Counted from the first letter of the stretch, positions 16,700-26,353 are shown. The stretch is DNA of 64,000 nucleotides from Ruania alkalisoli (GCF_014960965.1 NZ_CP063169.1:1211581-1275580), one strand, 5' to 3'. Numbers and translations are program-made. The notes: generated by a model from the sequence alone, not told the origin.

Positions 16700-17526
16700 C
16701 GGGAGCTCCTCATGGCCGGGGTGGTCGGTTCAGGTGTGGTCGGTGCTGTGGTGGTCGTGGCCAGCGGACCCAGGTCCACTGGCGCGATCGCGGTGTTGTA
16801 GCGGTAGAGCCGTGCGGGGCGGTGCCGCCCGCCCGTGCGGAAGGAATCAGTGGGCACGACGGCGTCGCTCGCCTCCACCTGCCGGCGGAAGTTGGCAGGA
16901 TCGAGGGTGCGGTCCAGCACCAGCTCGTGGACTTCGCGCAGTTCCTTGAGGGTGAAGGTCTCGCCGAGGAAGGCGTGGGCGATCCGGGAGTACTCGACCT
17001 TGGTGCGAAGTCGCCACAGGGCATAGTCGACGATGAGGTTGTGATCGAAGGCCAGCGTCGGCAGCGTGTCGGCTGCCAGCCAGCGCACGTTCTGACTGAC
17101 GCGGGCGCGGGCGGCTTCCTCCTGGCCGACGAGTGCCCAGTACACGATCGAGACGACCCGTTCGCGATCGGAGGCGGTGCGCTCGGGGGTGCCCGCCGCT
17201 CGTGTATCGGCGGCTCCCGGTGTGTGGGTCGTGTCGGTTGTGTCGAGCATCGATCGATCTGGATCGCCGAAGGCGTAGAGCTGCTCCAGGTAGGCCGAGC
17301 GCAGACCGGTGGTCTCTTCCAATGTGCGGGCCGCCGCCTCGGTGAGGCCCTCGTACGCGCGCAACGGACCGCCGGGTAGGGCCCAGTAGCCGTCATAGGG
17401 GTCGCGGACCCGGCACACCAGGGGCAGGGAGAGGATCGGCCGGGAGTCCTCCGCTGAGGCGCGGCGAACGGCGCGCCGATCCGGCTCGCGCAGGGCGAAG
17501 ATCACCGTGGAGACAGCGAGTTGCAC
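16696..17526 (-). CDS. nrtR: NrtR-type NAD biosynthesis regulator (Nudix plus winged helix)
   Basis: A 276-residue protein: an N-terminal Nudix domain (about 1-160) and a C-terminal winged helix (FTLKELREVHELVLDRTLDPANFRRQV). The Nudix box starts at Gly53 with Glu59 and Arg67 kept, but the REUxEE core reads RTLEET, so two of the usual metal-binding glutamates are Thr68 and Thr72. That fits a sensor of NAD-pathway metabolites such as ADP-ribose rather than a hydrolase. It is the first gene of the nad operon. GTG 17526 follows AAGGAGA. A 21-bp inverted repeat 42-62 nt upstream is the likely operator. Confidence 0.9.
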   Translation of the reverse strand: MQLAVSTVIFALREPDRRAVRRASAEDSRPILSLPLVCRVRDPYDGYWALPGGPLRAYEGLTEAAARTLEETTGLRSAYLEQLYAFGDPDRSMLDTTDTTHTPGAADTRAAGTPERTASDRERVVSIVYWALVGQEEAARARVSQNVRWLAADTLPTLAFDHNLIVDYALWRLRTKVEYSRIAHAFLGETFTLKELREVHELVLDRTLDPANFRRQVEASDAVVPTDSFRTGGRHRPARLYRYNTAIAPVDLGPLATTTTAPTTPEPTTPAMRSSR

Positions 17527-17566
17527 GGGGTCTCCTTCCGGGCCGCCTGATCGCCGTGGTGAGTTA

Positions 17567-17588
17567 AGAGTACACCTGACCTGTACTC
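17567..17588 (-). promoter_or_regulatory. Candidate NrtR operator over the nad operon promoter
   Basis: GAGTACA (17568-17574) and TGTACTC (17582-17588) form a perfect 7+7 bp inverted repeat with a 7-bp spacer. On the minus strand TACTCT (17567-17572) overlaps it and could serve as the -10 of nrtR-nadABC, with TCGACG 18 nt upstream as a weak -35. Repression by NrtR is inferred from position. Confidence 0.6.
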
Positions 17589-17627
17589 CGCGTCGATGTA
17601 AAGGTCGAAACGACCATATTACTTGGT

Positions 17628-17662
17628 GGGGGTGTGGGTGTGGGCATGGGTGTGGGCATGGG
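17628..17662 (+). repeat. Six G-tracts with 3-nt loops (potential G-quadruplex)
   Basis: A run of five Gs and then five GGG tracts are separated by TGT, TGT, CAT, TGT and CAT, giving a perfect 6-nt periodicity. It lies in the 177-bp gap between the response regulator stop and nrtR. The G-rich strand is the template for the leftward genes, and the RNA would be C-rich. Confidence 0.65.
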
Positions 17663-17703
17663 CACGGTGGTGGCCGGTCGCCCGCGCCGACGGGTGGCTG
17701 CCC

Positions 17704-18417
17704 TCAGGTGCTGTGCTCGAGGACCCGGATCGCGAGCTGCACGCGGTTCGTCACGTGCAACTTGTCGAAGAGGCGACCCAGGTGTGTCTTGACCGTGGTG
17801 GTGCTCAGGTACATCGCCTCGGCGATCTCGGAGTTGGTGAGACCTTGGGCCACGAACTCGCCGACCTCCCACTCCCGTGGTGTGATCCCGACTGGCACTG
17901 CGGGCACTGAGGGCACTGAGGGCACTGAGGAGTCCGGCGTCAGGGACCGATCGGCTTCGATCGCCCACGTGACCAGACGCGTGAGCACCGGTGCGGAGAA
18001 CTGAGGGCTCCCGCCCACGGCGCCCTTGATCGCCGCGATCACCTCTGCCGGTTGGGCGTCCTTGAGCAGGAAGGACACAGCACCCGAGCGCAGGGCCTCG
18101 AGGACGTACCCGTCGGTGTCGAACGCCGTCAACACGATGACCCGGGCACGAATGCCCTCGTTCTGCAGGCGGCGCGTCGCTTCCAGGCCGTCGCAACCGG
18201 GCATGCGCACGTCCATGAGCACGACGTCGGGATCGAGTGCGCGTGCCTGATCGATCGCCGTGGCGCCGTCGGTAGCCTCACCGACCACGCGGATCTCGTC
18301 GACCCCGTCGACCAGCATGCGCAGGCCTGCCCGCATCAGCGACTCGTCATCAGCGATGAGGACGCGGATCGGTGACGGTGCCTCGACCGAGGGCTCCTCC
18401 GTTCTCACGTGTGCCAC
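17704..18417 (-). CDS. NarL/LuxR-family response regulator
   Basis: A 237-residue regulator. The receiver domain (about 17-135) has the acidic pair in VLIADDES, the phosphorylated Asp in VVLMDVRMPG, the Thr in VLTAFD and the Lys in LLKDA. The C-terminal helix-turn-helix (about 173-235) carries LTNSEIAEAMYLSTTTVKTHLGRLFDKL. The linker holds a VPS repeat made by a 9-nt DNA repeat. It overlaps the upstream kinase gene by 13 nt, so the two form a two-component system. The signal and targets are unknown. Confidence 0.94.
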   Translation of the reverse strand: MAHVRTEEPSVEAPSPIRVLIADDESLMRAGLRMLVDGVDEIRVVGEATDGATAIDQARALDPDVVLMDVRMPGCDGLEATRRLQNEGIRARVIVLTAFDTDGYVLEALRSGAVSFLLKDAQPAEVIAAIKGAVGGSPQFSAPVLTRLVTWAIEADRSLTPDSSVPSVPSVPAVPVGITPREWEVGEFVAQGLTNSEIAEAMYLSTTTVKTHLGRLFDKLHVTNRVQLAIRVLEHST

Positions 18418-19676
18418 GGGATCCTCACCTCCACCTCGAACTGGTCGTGCCGGGTGTGGCCCCAGCGAGCCGTTCCGCCGACGAGTCGGGCGCGCTCGGC
18501 GACACCCACGAGGCCGAATCCCGTCCCGAGCGTGTGCGGCTGCGAGCCTAGGGCTGGGTTCAGCGCACGCAGCACCAACTCGGTGCCGGTCAGTTCCAGC
18601 CGCAACGCGAGAGCGGCGCCCGGGGCGTGTTTACGCGCGTTCGTGATCAGTTCGGAGCAGATGCGCACCAGCGAGGTGCCCGTCGTCGGTGACTGCTCCT
18701 GAAGCGCGTGTGGCGTGGTCCCCCGCCAGGAGACGGCGACCTTCTGACCTGTGGTGCGTGCCTGGTTCGCGAGCGCATCGATGGTCGTTGCCACTGGCAG
18801 GGGATCAGTGACTCGCTCCCGCTCCTCGGAGCCCGGGTGGCTTGCGTACCGAAGGGTCGAGAGCACTTCCCGAAGCACCGCATTGGCCTCGCCAGCGCAC
18901 GTGTGGATCGTCCGTGCCGCCTCTCGTATCCGCATTGGTGGAAGGTCGTTCCGGTGAGCGAGAGCGCCGGCATGGACCGAGATGAGAGAGAGCTGGTGCG
19001 AGAGCGAGTCGTGCATATCGCGGGCGATGGCGCTGCGCTCCTGTGCACGTGCGCGAGCGATGTCAGCCTCGCGCTCGCGGCGCGTGGCTTCACGGGCGCG
19101 TTCAGCGGCTGCGGCCTGGTGGCGCAACGAGGTGATCAGCGCGGCCCGGGTTCCACGAGCGCGGCCCCACATCAGGGCGGCGATCGCCACTGCGGCTACC
19201 GCCACCGCTCCGATCAGCCGCCATGTCAGCGGTTCGCCGCTGGAGAGCGGATGGACCCACGCCACGGCGAACGTCCCGGCGACCATGATCGCCACCACTG
19301 CGCCGTCCCACGCAGGTGAGCGGCGGCCCCCGATCCGCACCATCGCGACCATGCTCGCGGGCACACTCCAAGCGCTGAGGCTGCCCGCGACCACGAGCAA
19401 CAGATTGCCGGAACGCGACCCTCGGACCGGACCTGACGCGATGCCTGCGACGAGGCCCACCAGCAGGTCGAGGACCATCAGTGCGATGATCGATGCGGCC
19501 GGCTCGGGCTCGTTCTCCTCGAGCGCCAGCCCGTATGTCGCGACGAAGGCGAGTGCTCCCGTCACGCAGCAGCAGGACGAGATCAGCACCGCCCGCGCAG
19601 TGCGGCGCGCTCGTGGTCCGAACCGCTCCACGCTCCGGTTGGGTGCGGCGACCGGCGTGGCGACGGAGATGGTCAT
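18405..19676 (-). CDS. NarL-type sensor histidine kinase
   Basis: A 423-residue membrane kinase with about five N-terminal hydrophobic helices and no large outer domain, then a HisKA_3 dimerisation segment (IARDMHDSLSHQLSLISVHAGAL, the phospho-acceptor His in RDMHDS) and an HATPase domain with ELITNARKHAPG and GTGFGLVGVAERARLVGG. The membrane-embedded sensor suggests detection of an envelope signal. ATG 19676 starts the conserved part; a longer reading to 19805 is arginine- and proline-rich and lacks support. It is divergent from the CPBP protease gene. Confidence 0.92.
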   Translation of the reverse strand: MTISVATPVAAPNRSVERFGPRARRTARAVLISSCCCVTGALAFVATYGLALEENEPEPAASIIALMVLDLLVGLVAGIASGPVRGSRSGNLLLVVAGSLSAWSVPASMVAMVRIGGRRSPAWDGAVVAIMVAGTFAVAWVHPLSSGEPLTWRLIGAVAVAAVAIAALMWGRARGTRAALITSLRHQAAAAERAREATRREREADIARARAQERSAIARDMHDSLSHQLSLISVHAGALAHRNDLPPMRIREAARTIHTCAGEANAVLREVLSTLRYASHPGSEERERVTDPLPVATTIDALANQARTTGQKVAVSWRGTTPHALQEQSPTTGTSLVRICSELITNARKHAPGAALALRLELTGTELVLRALNPALGSQPHTLGTGFGLVGVAERARLVGGTARWGHTRHDQFEVEVRIPWHT

Positions 19677-19795
19677 CGCGCCAGCATAGGAATCGTCTGG
19701 GTGCCGCGAGATCCTCCGAACGGACGAGTTCGCCAGCGGGTCATCGAACCTGTCGGAGGATCCACGCGGTATGAGCGGTGCGCCATGGTGACCTG

Positions 19796-20764
19796 ATGAC
19801 ACCACACCTCACCGGTCAGGTCACGGCTCCAGTCCCGGCCTCACGCCAGCAGCAGGAAGGATCAGTGCCCGCTCCTGTGCCGTACCACCGGCTTGCGCAC
19901 CTGCAGCGGCGAACGTCGCGGTGGTGGCGCCCGCTCCTGACGTTGTTGCTCTCCGCGGCGTTGTGGTGCGGATTTCTGATCGTCGCAGGTCTGCTCGGGC
20001 TGCTGCTCTGGTGGTTGGTGCCGGGTCTGCCGCAGCCGACTCCGGGCCTCGACGACCCACGCAATCCGAGCGACATGCTCATCGCCTTCGGCATGATCGC
20101 CCTGCTCCTCCCGTCCGTGGTGCTCGGCAGCCGGTGGGGCGGTGGTGCGCCGCGGATCGTCCACTCGGTGCTCGGGTGCGTGCGATGGCGGCTGCTGCTG
20201 CGCGCAGGCGTGGTGGTCGTGCCGCTCTACGCGATCGTCTCGTGGACCTCCTTCCTGCTCGGCCCGCCCGCGGACGCCTCGATGCCGCGCCTCGACCTTT
20301 CGCTGGCGGCACTCCTCGTGATCGTGGTGGTGGTGGTGCCCCTGCAGAGCGCTGCCGAGGAGTATGCGTTCCGCGGCTTGCCGCAGCTGGCCCTGGGGAC
20401 CTGGCTACGCTCTCCGGTGTGGGGCATCATGCTGCCCGTGCCGCTGTTCATCGTCGGGCATGGGTACGACGTGGTGGGCCAGGTGAGCGTGGGGATGTTC
20501 GCTCTTTGCGCAGGGTTTCTGGTCTGGAAGACCGGCGGCCTGGAGCTCGCCGTCGTCATGCACGTGGCCAACAATCTGCCGCTGGCCGTGATCGCTCCGC
20601 TCAGTCCCTCCTCGATGCATCAGGGTGCCGTCGATCCGGCGCATCTCCTGATCGACCTGCCCCTGACGATTGGCGTGACGGCCGGTCTGACACTCTGGGT
20701 GTCGCGGATCCACGGCCTCAGAGTGCTCGAACCGCTCCGCGGTCCTGGTGCCTCGCCGTCGTGA
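19796..20764 (+). CDS. CPBP-family intramembrane metalloprotease
   Basis: A 322-residue multi-pass membrane protein of the CAAX-protease/bacteriocin-processing (Abi) family. The conserved metal-binding motifs are EEYAFRG (EExxxR type), GHGYD and HVANN (HxxxN type), each beside hydrophobic helices. The start is not settled: ATG 19796 has no clear ribosome binding site, whereas GTG 19865 follows AGGAAGGA and would remove 23 residues before the conserved VPYHRLA region. Substrate unknown. It lies upstream of a lipoprotein gene, with no bacteriocin gene nearby. Confidence 0.88.
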   Translation: MTPHLTGQVTAPVPASRQQQEGSVPAPVPYHRLAHLQRRTSRWWRPLLTLLLSAALWCGFLIVAGLLGLLLWWLVPGLPQPTPGLDDPRNPSDMLIAFGMIALLLPSVVLGSRWGGGAPRIVHSVLGCVRWRLLLRAGVVVVPLYAIVSWTSFLLGPPADASMPRLDLSLAALLVIVVVVVPLQSAAEEYAFRGLPQLALGTWLRSPVWGIMLPVPLFIVGHGYDVVGQVSVGMFALCAGFLVWKTGGLELAVVMHVANNLPLAVIAPLSPSSMHQGAVDPAHLLIDLPLTIGVTAGLTLWVSRIHGLRVLEPLRGPGASPS

Positions 20765-20853
20765 TGCATCGCCTCGCCGGCGATGCATCGTCTCCCCGGC
20801 TCCGGGCTCTACGATGGGAGCAGCCGAACCACACCGCTGAAAGGTCCGTGTCA

Positions 20854-21408
20854 ATGACGTCCCGCTTGCGCCGTATCGCCGCACCCGCTGTGGCCGTGAT
20901 CACCGCCGCCCTGCTCGCTGCCGGGTGCGCCGGTCAGCCGGGCGCAGCAGCCGTGGTGGACGGTGAACCGATCACCGAGTCTGACCTGACCGACGCCTCG
21001 ACCACACTGGCCCCGTTCCTGCAGGAAGGGGTGGCCCCCGCAGCCCTGCTCGCGGCCATGATCCAGGCCCCCGTGCTGATGGACATCGCTGCCGAGCGTG
21101 GGATCGCCATCTCCGCCGATCAGGCGCAGCAGCAGTTGGCCGCGAACGCCGAAGCGGGTGGGATCGAGGTGCCGGAGGAGTACTCGCCGGAGACGATGGA
21201 ACTCGCGCGGTACCTCTTCCTCGTGAATATGGTGAACCAGAGCCCGGATGCCCAGGCCATCAACGAGGAGTTCGCCGCCGAGCTGGCCGAGCTCGATGTC
21301 GAGGTGAGCCCCCGTTACGGAACCTGGAATCCCGATCTTTCCCAGGGATCGACCATCCAGGCCACCGCGCCAGAATGGATCGCGCCCGTCGCGCCAGAGC
21401 AGGCATGA
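20854..21408 (+). CDS. Lipoprotein with SurA-like N-terminal region
   Basis: A 184-residue exported lipoprotein: basic N-terminus, hydrophobic helix and lipobox LAAGC (Cys about residue 24). The mature part begins AAVVDGEPITESDL, the pattern at the N-terminus of SurA/PrsA-type chaperones, then helices, but no peptidyl-prolyl isomerase domain follows. A possible -10 TACGAT lies about 38 nt upstream of ATG 20854. The stop overlaps the mazG start by ATGA. In mycobacteria a lipoprotein (LpqU) sits near mazG and eno, though similarity cannot be judged here. Chaperone activity is inferred only. Confidence 0.82.
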   Translation: MTSRLRRIAAPAVAVITAALLAAGCAGQPGAAAVVDGEPITESDLTDASTTLAPFLQEGVAPAALLAAMIQAPVLMDIAAERGIAISADQAQQQLAANAEAGGIEVPEEYSPETMELARYLFLVNMVNQSPDAQAINEEFAAELAELDVEVSPRYGTWNPDLSQGSTIQATAPEWIAPVAPEQA

Positions 21409-22136
21409 CCGGGTTCGGCGGGGCCCGCTCCACGGACGTTCCGCTCGATGACGACGTCCCGGGCGACCCCCTGCGAGCCGCCGTTGCGGTGATGGACCGT
21501 CTCCGGTCCCCGGGCGGCTGCCCGTGGGATGCCGAGCAGACGCACGCCTCACTCGCTCCGTACTCGATCGAAGAGGCGCACGAGGTGGCCGAGGCCGCCG
21601 AGAACGGCGACCGGGAGCACCTGCTCGAAGAACTCGGAGACCTGCTGCTGCAGGTGCTGTTCCACGCCCGGATCGCTGCTGAGGGGAGTCTGGGAGAACC
21701 GTTCACCATGGACGACGTTGCTCGCGGACTGGTCGCGAAACTCACCTCCCGGCACCCGCACGTGTTCGGCACGGGTGCTGGCAGCGCGTCCGGGCAGGGC
21801 GAGAGCAGCGCTGTGACAGCCTCGGATGTCAACGAACGCTGGGAGCAGCTCAAGGCGGCGGAGAAGCAGCGCACCTCGCTCCTGGACGGCATCCCCACCT
21901 CCATGCCCGCCTTGGCGCGCACACAGAAAGTGGTGCGCCGCGCTCAGCGTGCCCAGGTGCCCCTTCCCGAACCTGGTGAGGACCTGGCAGGGCGACTGGA
22001 CGCCGTCGTGCGGGATGCGGTGGCTGCCGGGGTGGACGCTGAAGCGCTGCTACGGAAACGGCTACGCGTGCTCGAAGACGTGGTGCGCCAGGCCGAGCGC
22101 CCGGGTGTGCCATCTGCCGAGACTCGCGCGCCCTAG
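21405..22136 (+). CDS. mazG: MazG nucleoside triphosphate pyrophosphohydrolase
   Basis: A 243-residue cytosolic enzyme that hydrolyses NTPs and damaged dNTPs to monophosphates. The all-alpha NTP-PPase motif is visible: IEEAHEVAEAAE followed by LLEELGDLLLQVLFH, the EExxE and ExxD metal ligands. GGCPWDAEQTHASL precedes it as in other MazG proteins. The C-terminal half is helical and less conserved. ATG 21405 overlaps the lipoprotein stop. The gene directly precedes eno, a common actinobacterial order. Confidence 0.95.
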   Translation: MTGFGGARSTDVPLDDDVPGDPLRAAVAVMDRLRSPGGCPWDAEQTHASLAPYSIEEAHEVAEAAENGDREHLLEELGDLLLQVLFHARIAAEGSLGEPFTMDDVARGLVAKLTSRHPHVFGTGAGSASGQGESSAVTASDVNERWEQLKAAEKQRTSLLDGIPTSMPALARTQKVVRRAQRAQVPLPEPGEDLAGRLDAVVRDAVAAGVDAEALLRKRLRVLEDVVRQAERPGVPSAETRAP

Positions 22137-22186
22137 CAACGCTCGCGCTATTACAGTAGTCCGTGGACACCGCCGACCTCGCGTGA

Positions 22187-23515
<1,329 letters not shown>

Positions 23516-23560
23516 GCATGACGCTGCGGTAGTCATGCGGCGGCCGGCTACGGCACGCGC

Positions 23561-23594
23561 TGACGGCGGGTACCCACACGGGTGCCCGCCGTCA
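23561..23594 (+). terminator. Intrinsic terminator after eno
   Basis: TGACGGCGGGTACCC (23561-23575) and GGGTGCCCGCCGTCA (23580-23594) form a 15-bp stem with a single G-U wobble and the 4-nt loop ACAC. It lies 46 nt after the eno stop and separates eno from the ftsB group. Confidence 0.85.
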
Positions 23595-23711
23595 CTGGTG
23601 TGGGGCGCAGGTGAGGTTGACCGGCGTGGATCGAGGCGGGTCGAACGTGCCTCAGCGACTCGCGCTCAGGCGATACCCCGGATCGGCGGGCGAGTGGGCG
23701 ACCATAGGGAC

Positions 23712-24389
23712 ATGCCTGCCCGCCGTCCGCCCGCGCCGCGTACTCGCGCGTCCGCCGGCTCGGGCACGGGCACGGCCACCACATCGCGCACGTCCCCGGC
23801 ACGCACCACACCACCCCGTGCGAGCGCTGCGCGCACCGGCAGTACCGGACGCGGACGAGGGTCCGGCCCCGCCCGATCGGGCACACGCTCGACCCCGAGC
23901 CAAGCCTCGGCTCGCCCGCGCGGCAAACCGGCACCCACGTCCTCGACAGCGCGACGTGGCTCCCGCGGGAGTGCTGTTCACGAGGAGGTCGATGAACCTC
24001 GCCAGATCACCGTGCGTGGCCTGGTGCTGTTCGTGGTGATCCTGATGGCGTTCATCGTGCTGGCCCCCACCTTGCGTGCCTACGTCTCGGTGCAGGAGGA
24101 GAGCCGGGACCTGGCCGCGCAGATCTCGGCCACGCAGGAGCGCAACGCTCAGCTGCAGGCCCAGATCGACCAGTGGAACGATCCCGTCTACATCCAGTCC
24201 CAGGCCCGGGACCGACTAGGATTCGTGATGCCGGGCGAGACGCCGTACCGTGTGGTCGATCCCGAGATCGTGACCGGGGAGGAACCGGCCGGTGCCGACG
24301 ATCAGGGTCCGGTCTCGGTGCCTCCGACCGGCCCGTGGTACCTGACCGTGTGGGACTCGGTGCAGGTGGCCGGTGAGGTCGATGACTGA
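23712..24389 (+). CDS. ftsB: FtsB/DivIC-family septum formation initiator
   Basis: A 225-residue bitopic divisome protein. A long basic, Pro/Ser/Thr/Ala-rich disordered tail (about 1-95) faces the cytoplasm, then one membrane helix (GLVLFVVILMAFIVLAPTL), then a coiled coil (VSVQEESRDLAAQISATQERNAQLQAQIDQW) and the family segment WNDPVYIQSQARDRLGFVMPGETPY. The eno-ftsB-DUF501-ppx order is conserved in actinobacteria. ATG 23712 has only a weak AGGGA before it; longer in-frame starts exist but would add low-complexity sequence. Confidence 0.92.
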   Translation: MPARRPPAPRTRASAGSGTGTATTSRTSPARTTPPRASAARTGSTGRGRGSGPARSGTRSTPSQASARPRGKPAPTSSTARRGSRGSAVHEEVDEPRQITVRGLVLFVVILMAFIVLAPTLRAYVSVQEESRDLAAQISATQERNAQLQAQIDQWNDPVYIQSQARDRLGFVMPGETPYRVVDPEIVTGEEPAGADDQGPVSVPPTGPWYLTVWDSVQVAGEVDD

Positions 24390-24897
24390 CGAGCGGAGCA
24401 CAGTGACGGACGAACAGCTGTTGCCCGGTGACCTGGACGTGGTGGCCGAGCAGCTCGGGCGCGAGCCGCGGGGAGTGGTTGCGGTGGCGGCACGGTGCGT
24501 GTGCGCTCGCCCGCTGGTGGTGCGGACGCGACCCCGCCTGGACGATGGCACGCCCTTCCCGACCTCGTTCTATCTCACCTCGCCAGGAGCCGTGGGCGCG
24601 GTCAGCACCCTCGAGGCGAACGGCGTGATGCGGGAGATGACCGACCGGCTTGGCGAGGACGAGGAACTGGCGGCGGCCTACGGGCGCGCGCACGACGACT
24701 ACCTGCGTCGCCGGGCCGAGCTCGGTGAGGTTCCCGAGATCGACGGCATCTCCGCCGGTGGCATGCCCACCCGCGTCAAGTGCCTACACGTGCTCGTCGC
24801 CCATTCCCTCGCCGTCGGGCCCGGCATCAATCCGCTCGGGGACGAGGCCCTGGCGATGATCGCCGAGACCTGGCGTCCCGACCGCTGCACCTGCTGA
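24382..24897 (+). CDS. DUF501 domain-containing protein
   Basis: A 171-residue soluble protein of unknown function. It has the DUF501 landmarks CARPLVVRTRPRLDDGTPFPTSFYLT and CLHVLVAHSLAVGPGINPLGDEAL, and ends in DRCTC; the conserved Cys and His residues suggest metal or nucleotide handling, which is not proven. Its start (ATG 24382) overlaps the ftsB stop by 8 nt and ppx follows 80 nt later, the conserved arrangement of these families. Confidence 0.92.
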   Translation: MTDERSTVTDEQLLPGDLDVVAEQLGREPRGVVAVAARCVCARPLVVRTRPRLDDGTPFPTSFYLTSPGAVGAVSTLEANGVMREMTDRLGEDEELAAAYGRAHDDYLRRRAELGEVPEIDGISAGGMPTRVKCLHVLVAHSLAVGPGINPLGDEALAMIAETWRPDRCTC

Positions 24898-24977
24898 AGC
24901 GCTGCCCCTGACGGCGTCCCCGGCGTTGGTGAGGGAAAGGGGCCGTCGTTGGTCGGCGGGCATGGCAGGCTTGGTCT

Positions 24978-25925
24978 GTGACTCGAGTGGCTGCCATTGA
25001 CTGCGGGACGAACTCCATCCGGCTCCTGATCGCCGATCGATCTGACGGCGTGCTCAGTGACGTGTTGCGGCGGATGGAGGTGGTCCGGCTCGGTCAGGGC
25101 GTCGACCGGACCGGCGAGTTCGATCCGGCGGCGTTGCAGCGGACGCTGCAGGTCACCCGCCGGTATGCCGAACTGTGCGAGGAGCACGACGTGGAGGCGG
25201 TGCGCTTCGTCGCCACCTCCGCCACCCGGGATGCCCGCAACCGGGCTGTCTTCATCGACGGGGTGCGGGATGCGCTCGGTGTCCAGGTGGAGGTCATCTC
25301 CGGGACGGAGGAGGCCGCGTTGTCCTTCGCCGGTGCGGTCAGCATCCTTGACGAGAGTGCTGCCTCGGACCGGCTCGTGGTCGACATCGGTGGCGGGTCG
25401 ACCGAGCTGGTTCTGGGGGGTGGGCAGGTGCCCGACTCCTCCATCTCTCTCGACATCGGGTGCGTCCGGATGACCGAGCGTCACCTGCACGACGACCCGC
25501 CGACGGACGCTCAGATCACCTCGGCCATCGTCGATGTGAGGGCTGCGCTGGACGAGGCGGCCGCGGTGGTGCCCCTCGAGCGGGTGGGCACGATCGTGGG
25601 CGTGGCGGGTTCGGTGACCACGGTGACGGCGCACGCCCTCGGGCTGCCCAGCTACCAGCCCGAGCGGATCAACGCCTCCCGTCTGCCCATCGACGACGTC
25701 CGCGTGGCCTGTGCGGATCTGCTCGCCATGCCTCGCACCCGGCGCGAGGCGCTCGGATTCATGCATCCGGGACGCGTGGACGTGATCGGCGGTGGAGCGC
25801 TCATCTGGTCCGAGGTGCTGGCCCGGGTGGCCGCTGAGGTTCGGGGTGCCGGGGGAGTCCTCACCGAGGCGATCACGAGCGAACACGACATCCTGGACGG
25901 GGTCGCGTTGTCGGTGTCCAGCTGA
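24978..25925 (+). CDS. ppx: Ppx/GppA-family exopolyphosphatase
   Basis: A 315-residue enzyme of the actin-like ATPase fold that removes phosphate from polyphosphate or pppGpp. It shows the phosphate-1 motif AAIDCGTNSIRLLI at the N-terminus, ATSATRDARNR, SGTEEAALSFAGA, the glycine-rich VVDIGGGSTELVLG and VGVAGSVTTVTAHALG. It is the short, two-domain type without the C-terminal HD domain of E. coli Ppx. GTG 24978 lies directly before TRVAAIDCGT. Confidence 0.93.
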   Translation: MTRVAAIDCGTNSIRLLIADRSDGVLSDVLRRMEVVRLGQGVDRTGEFDPAALQRTLQVTRRYAELCEEHDVEAVRFVATSATRDARNRAVFIDGVRDALGVQVEVISGTEEAALSFAGAVSILDESAASDRLVVDIGGGSTELVLGGGQVPDSSISLDIGCVRMTERHLHDDPPTDAQITSAIVDVRAALDEAAAVVPLERVGTIVGVAGSVTTVTAHALGLPSYQPERINASRLPIDDVRVACADLLAMPRTRREALGFMHPGRVDVIGGGALIWSEVLARVAAEVRGAGGVLTEAITSEHDILDGVALSVSS

Positions 25926-25987
25926 CATAGCCTCCGCGTCCGTGAGCCGTGGCCGCCCTTGAGCCGTGGTCCGGGCGGGGTGGCCCC

Positions 25988-26353
25988 TCAGCCAGCCTCG
26001 GTGATCCCCTCGTACAGCCCGATGGTGTTGCCATCGGTGTCGGTGAAGATCGCCCACCAGCTGGTCTCGCTGATCGGCTGCTTGTCCATCACGACCGTGC
26101 CGCCGAGAGCGGTGACCTTCGCCAGCGTCTCCTCGATCGAGTCGACCTCCACGTAGGAGCGGGGCTGGGTGAAGCCCTCCTCCCGCGGAGCCAGCCCGCC
26201 GCCACTGATCTTGTTGGGTGCCTGCCACATCGGATAGCCCTCGAAGCCGGGCATCTCGGCGATCTGCCAGCCGAACAGTTCACCGTAGAAGCGGGACGCC
26301 GCTCCGGTGTCGCTGACCGGGATGTCGATGTGGGTGATGTCGCCGTGTGCCAT
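25988..26353 (-). CDS. VOC-family (glyoxalase-like) protein
   Basis: A 121-residue single-domain protein with the vicinal-oxygen-chelate fold: a first half starting ITHIDIPVSDTGAASRFYGELFGW and a second half with YVEVDSIEETLAKVTALGG and the C-terminal IFTDTDGNTIGLYEG. Potential metal ligands are His8 and Glu115. It resembles short proteins annotated as glyoxalase/bleomycin resistance; no substrate can be assigned. ATG 26353 follows GGAGAG. It is convergent with ppx. Confidence 0.9.
   Translation of the reverse strand: MAHGDITHIDIPVSDTGAASRFYGELFGWQIAEMPGFEGYPMWQAPNKISGGGLAPREEGFTQPRSYVEVDSIEETLAKVTALGGTVVMDKQPISETSWWAIFTDTDGNTIGLYEGITEAG

Noticed and set aside
17602-17614. GGTCG-AAA-CGACC hairpin after the response regulator gene as a terminator
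   Set aside because: Five base pairs and a weak U-rich tail are not enough to separate it from chance beside the operator and G-tract array.
19771-19791. Six-codon ORF with a GGAGGA before it, upstream of the CPBP gene
   Set aside because: It could be a leader peptide, but six codons with no regulatory codon pattern is too little evidence.
25945-25985. Possible terminator between ppx and the VOC gene
   Set aside because: A CCGCCC/GGGCGG stem has a long loop and may be composition; a GAGCCGTGG direct repeat also complicates it.
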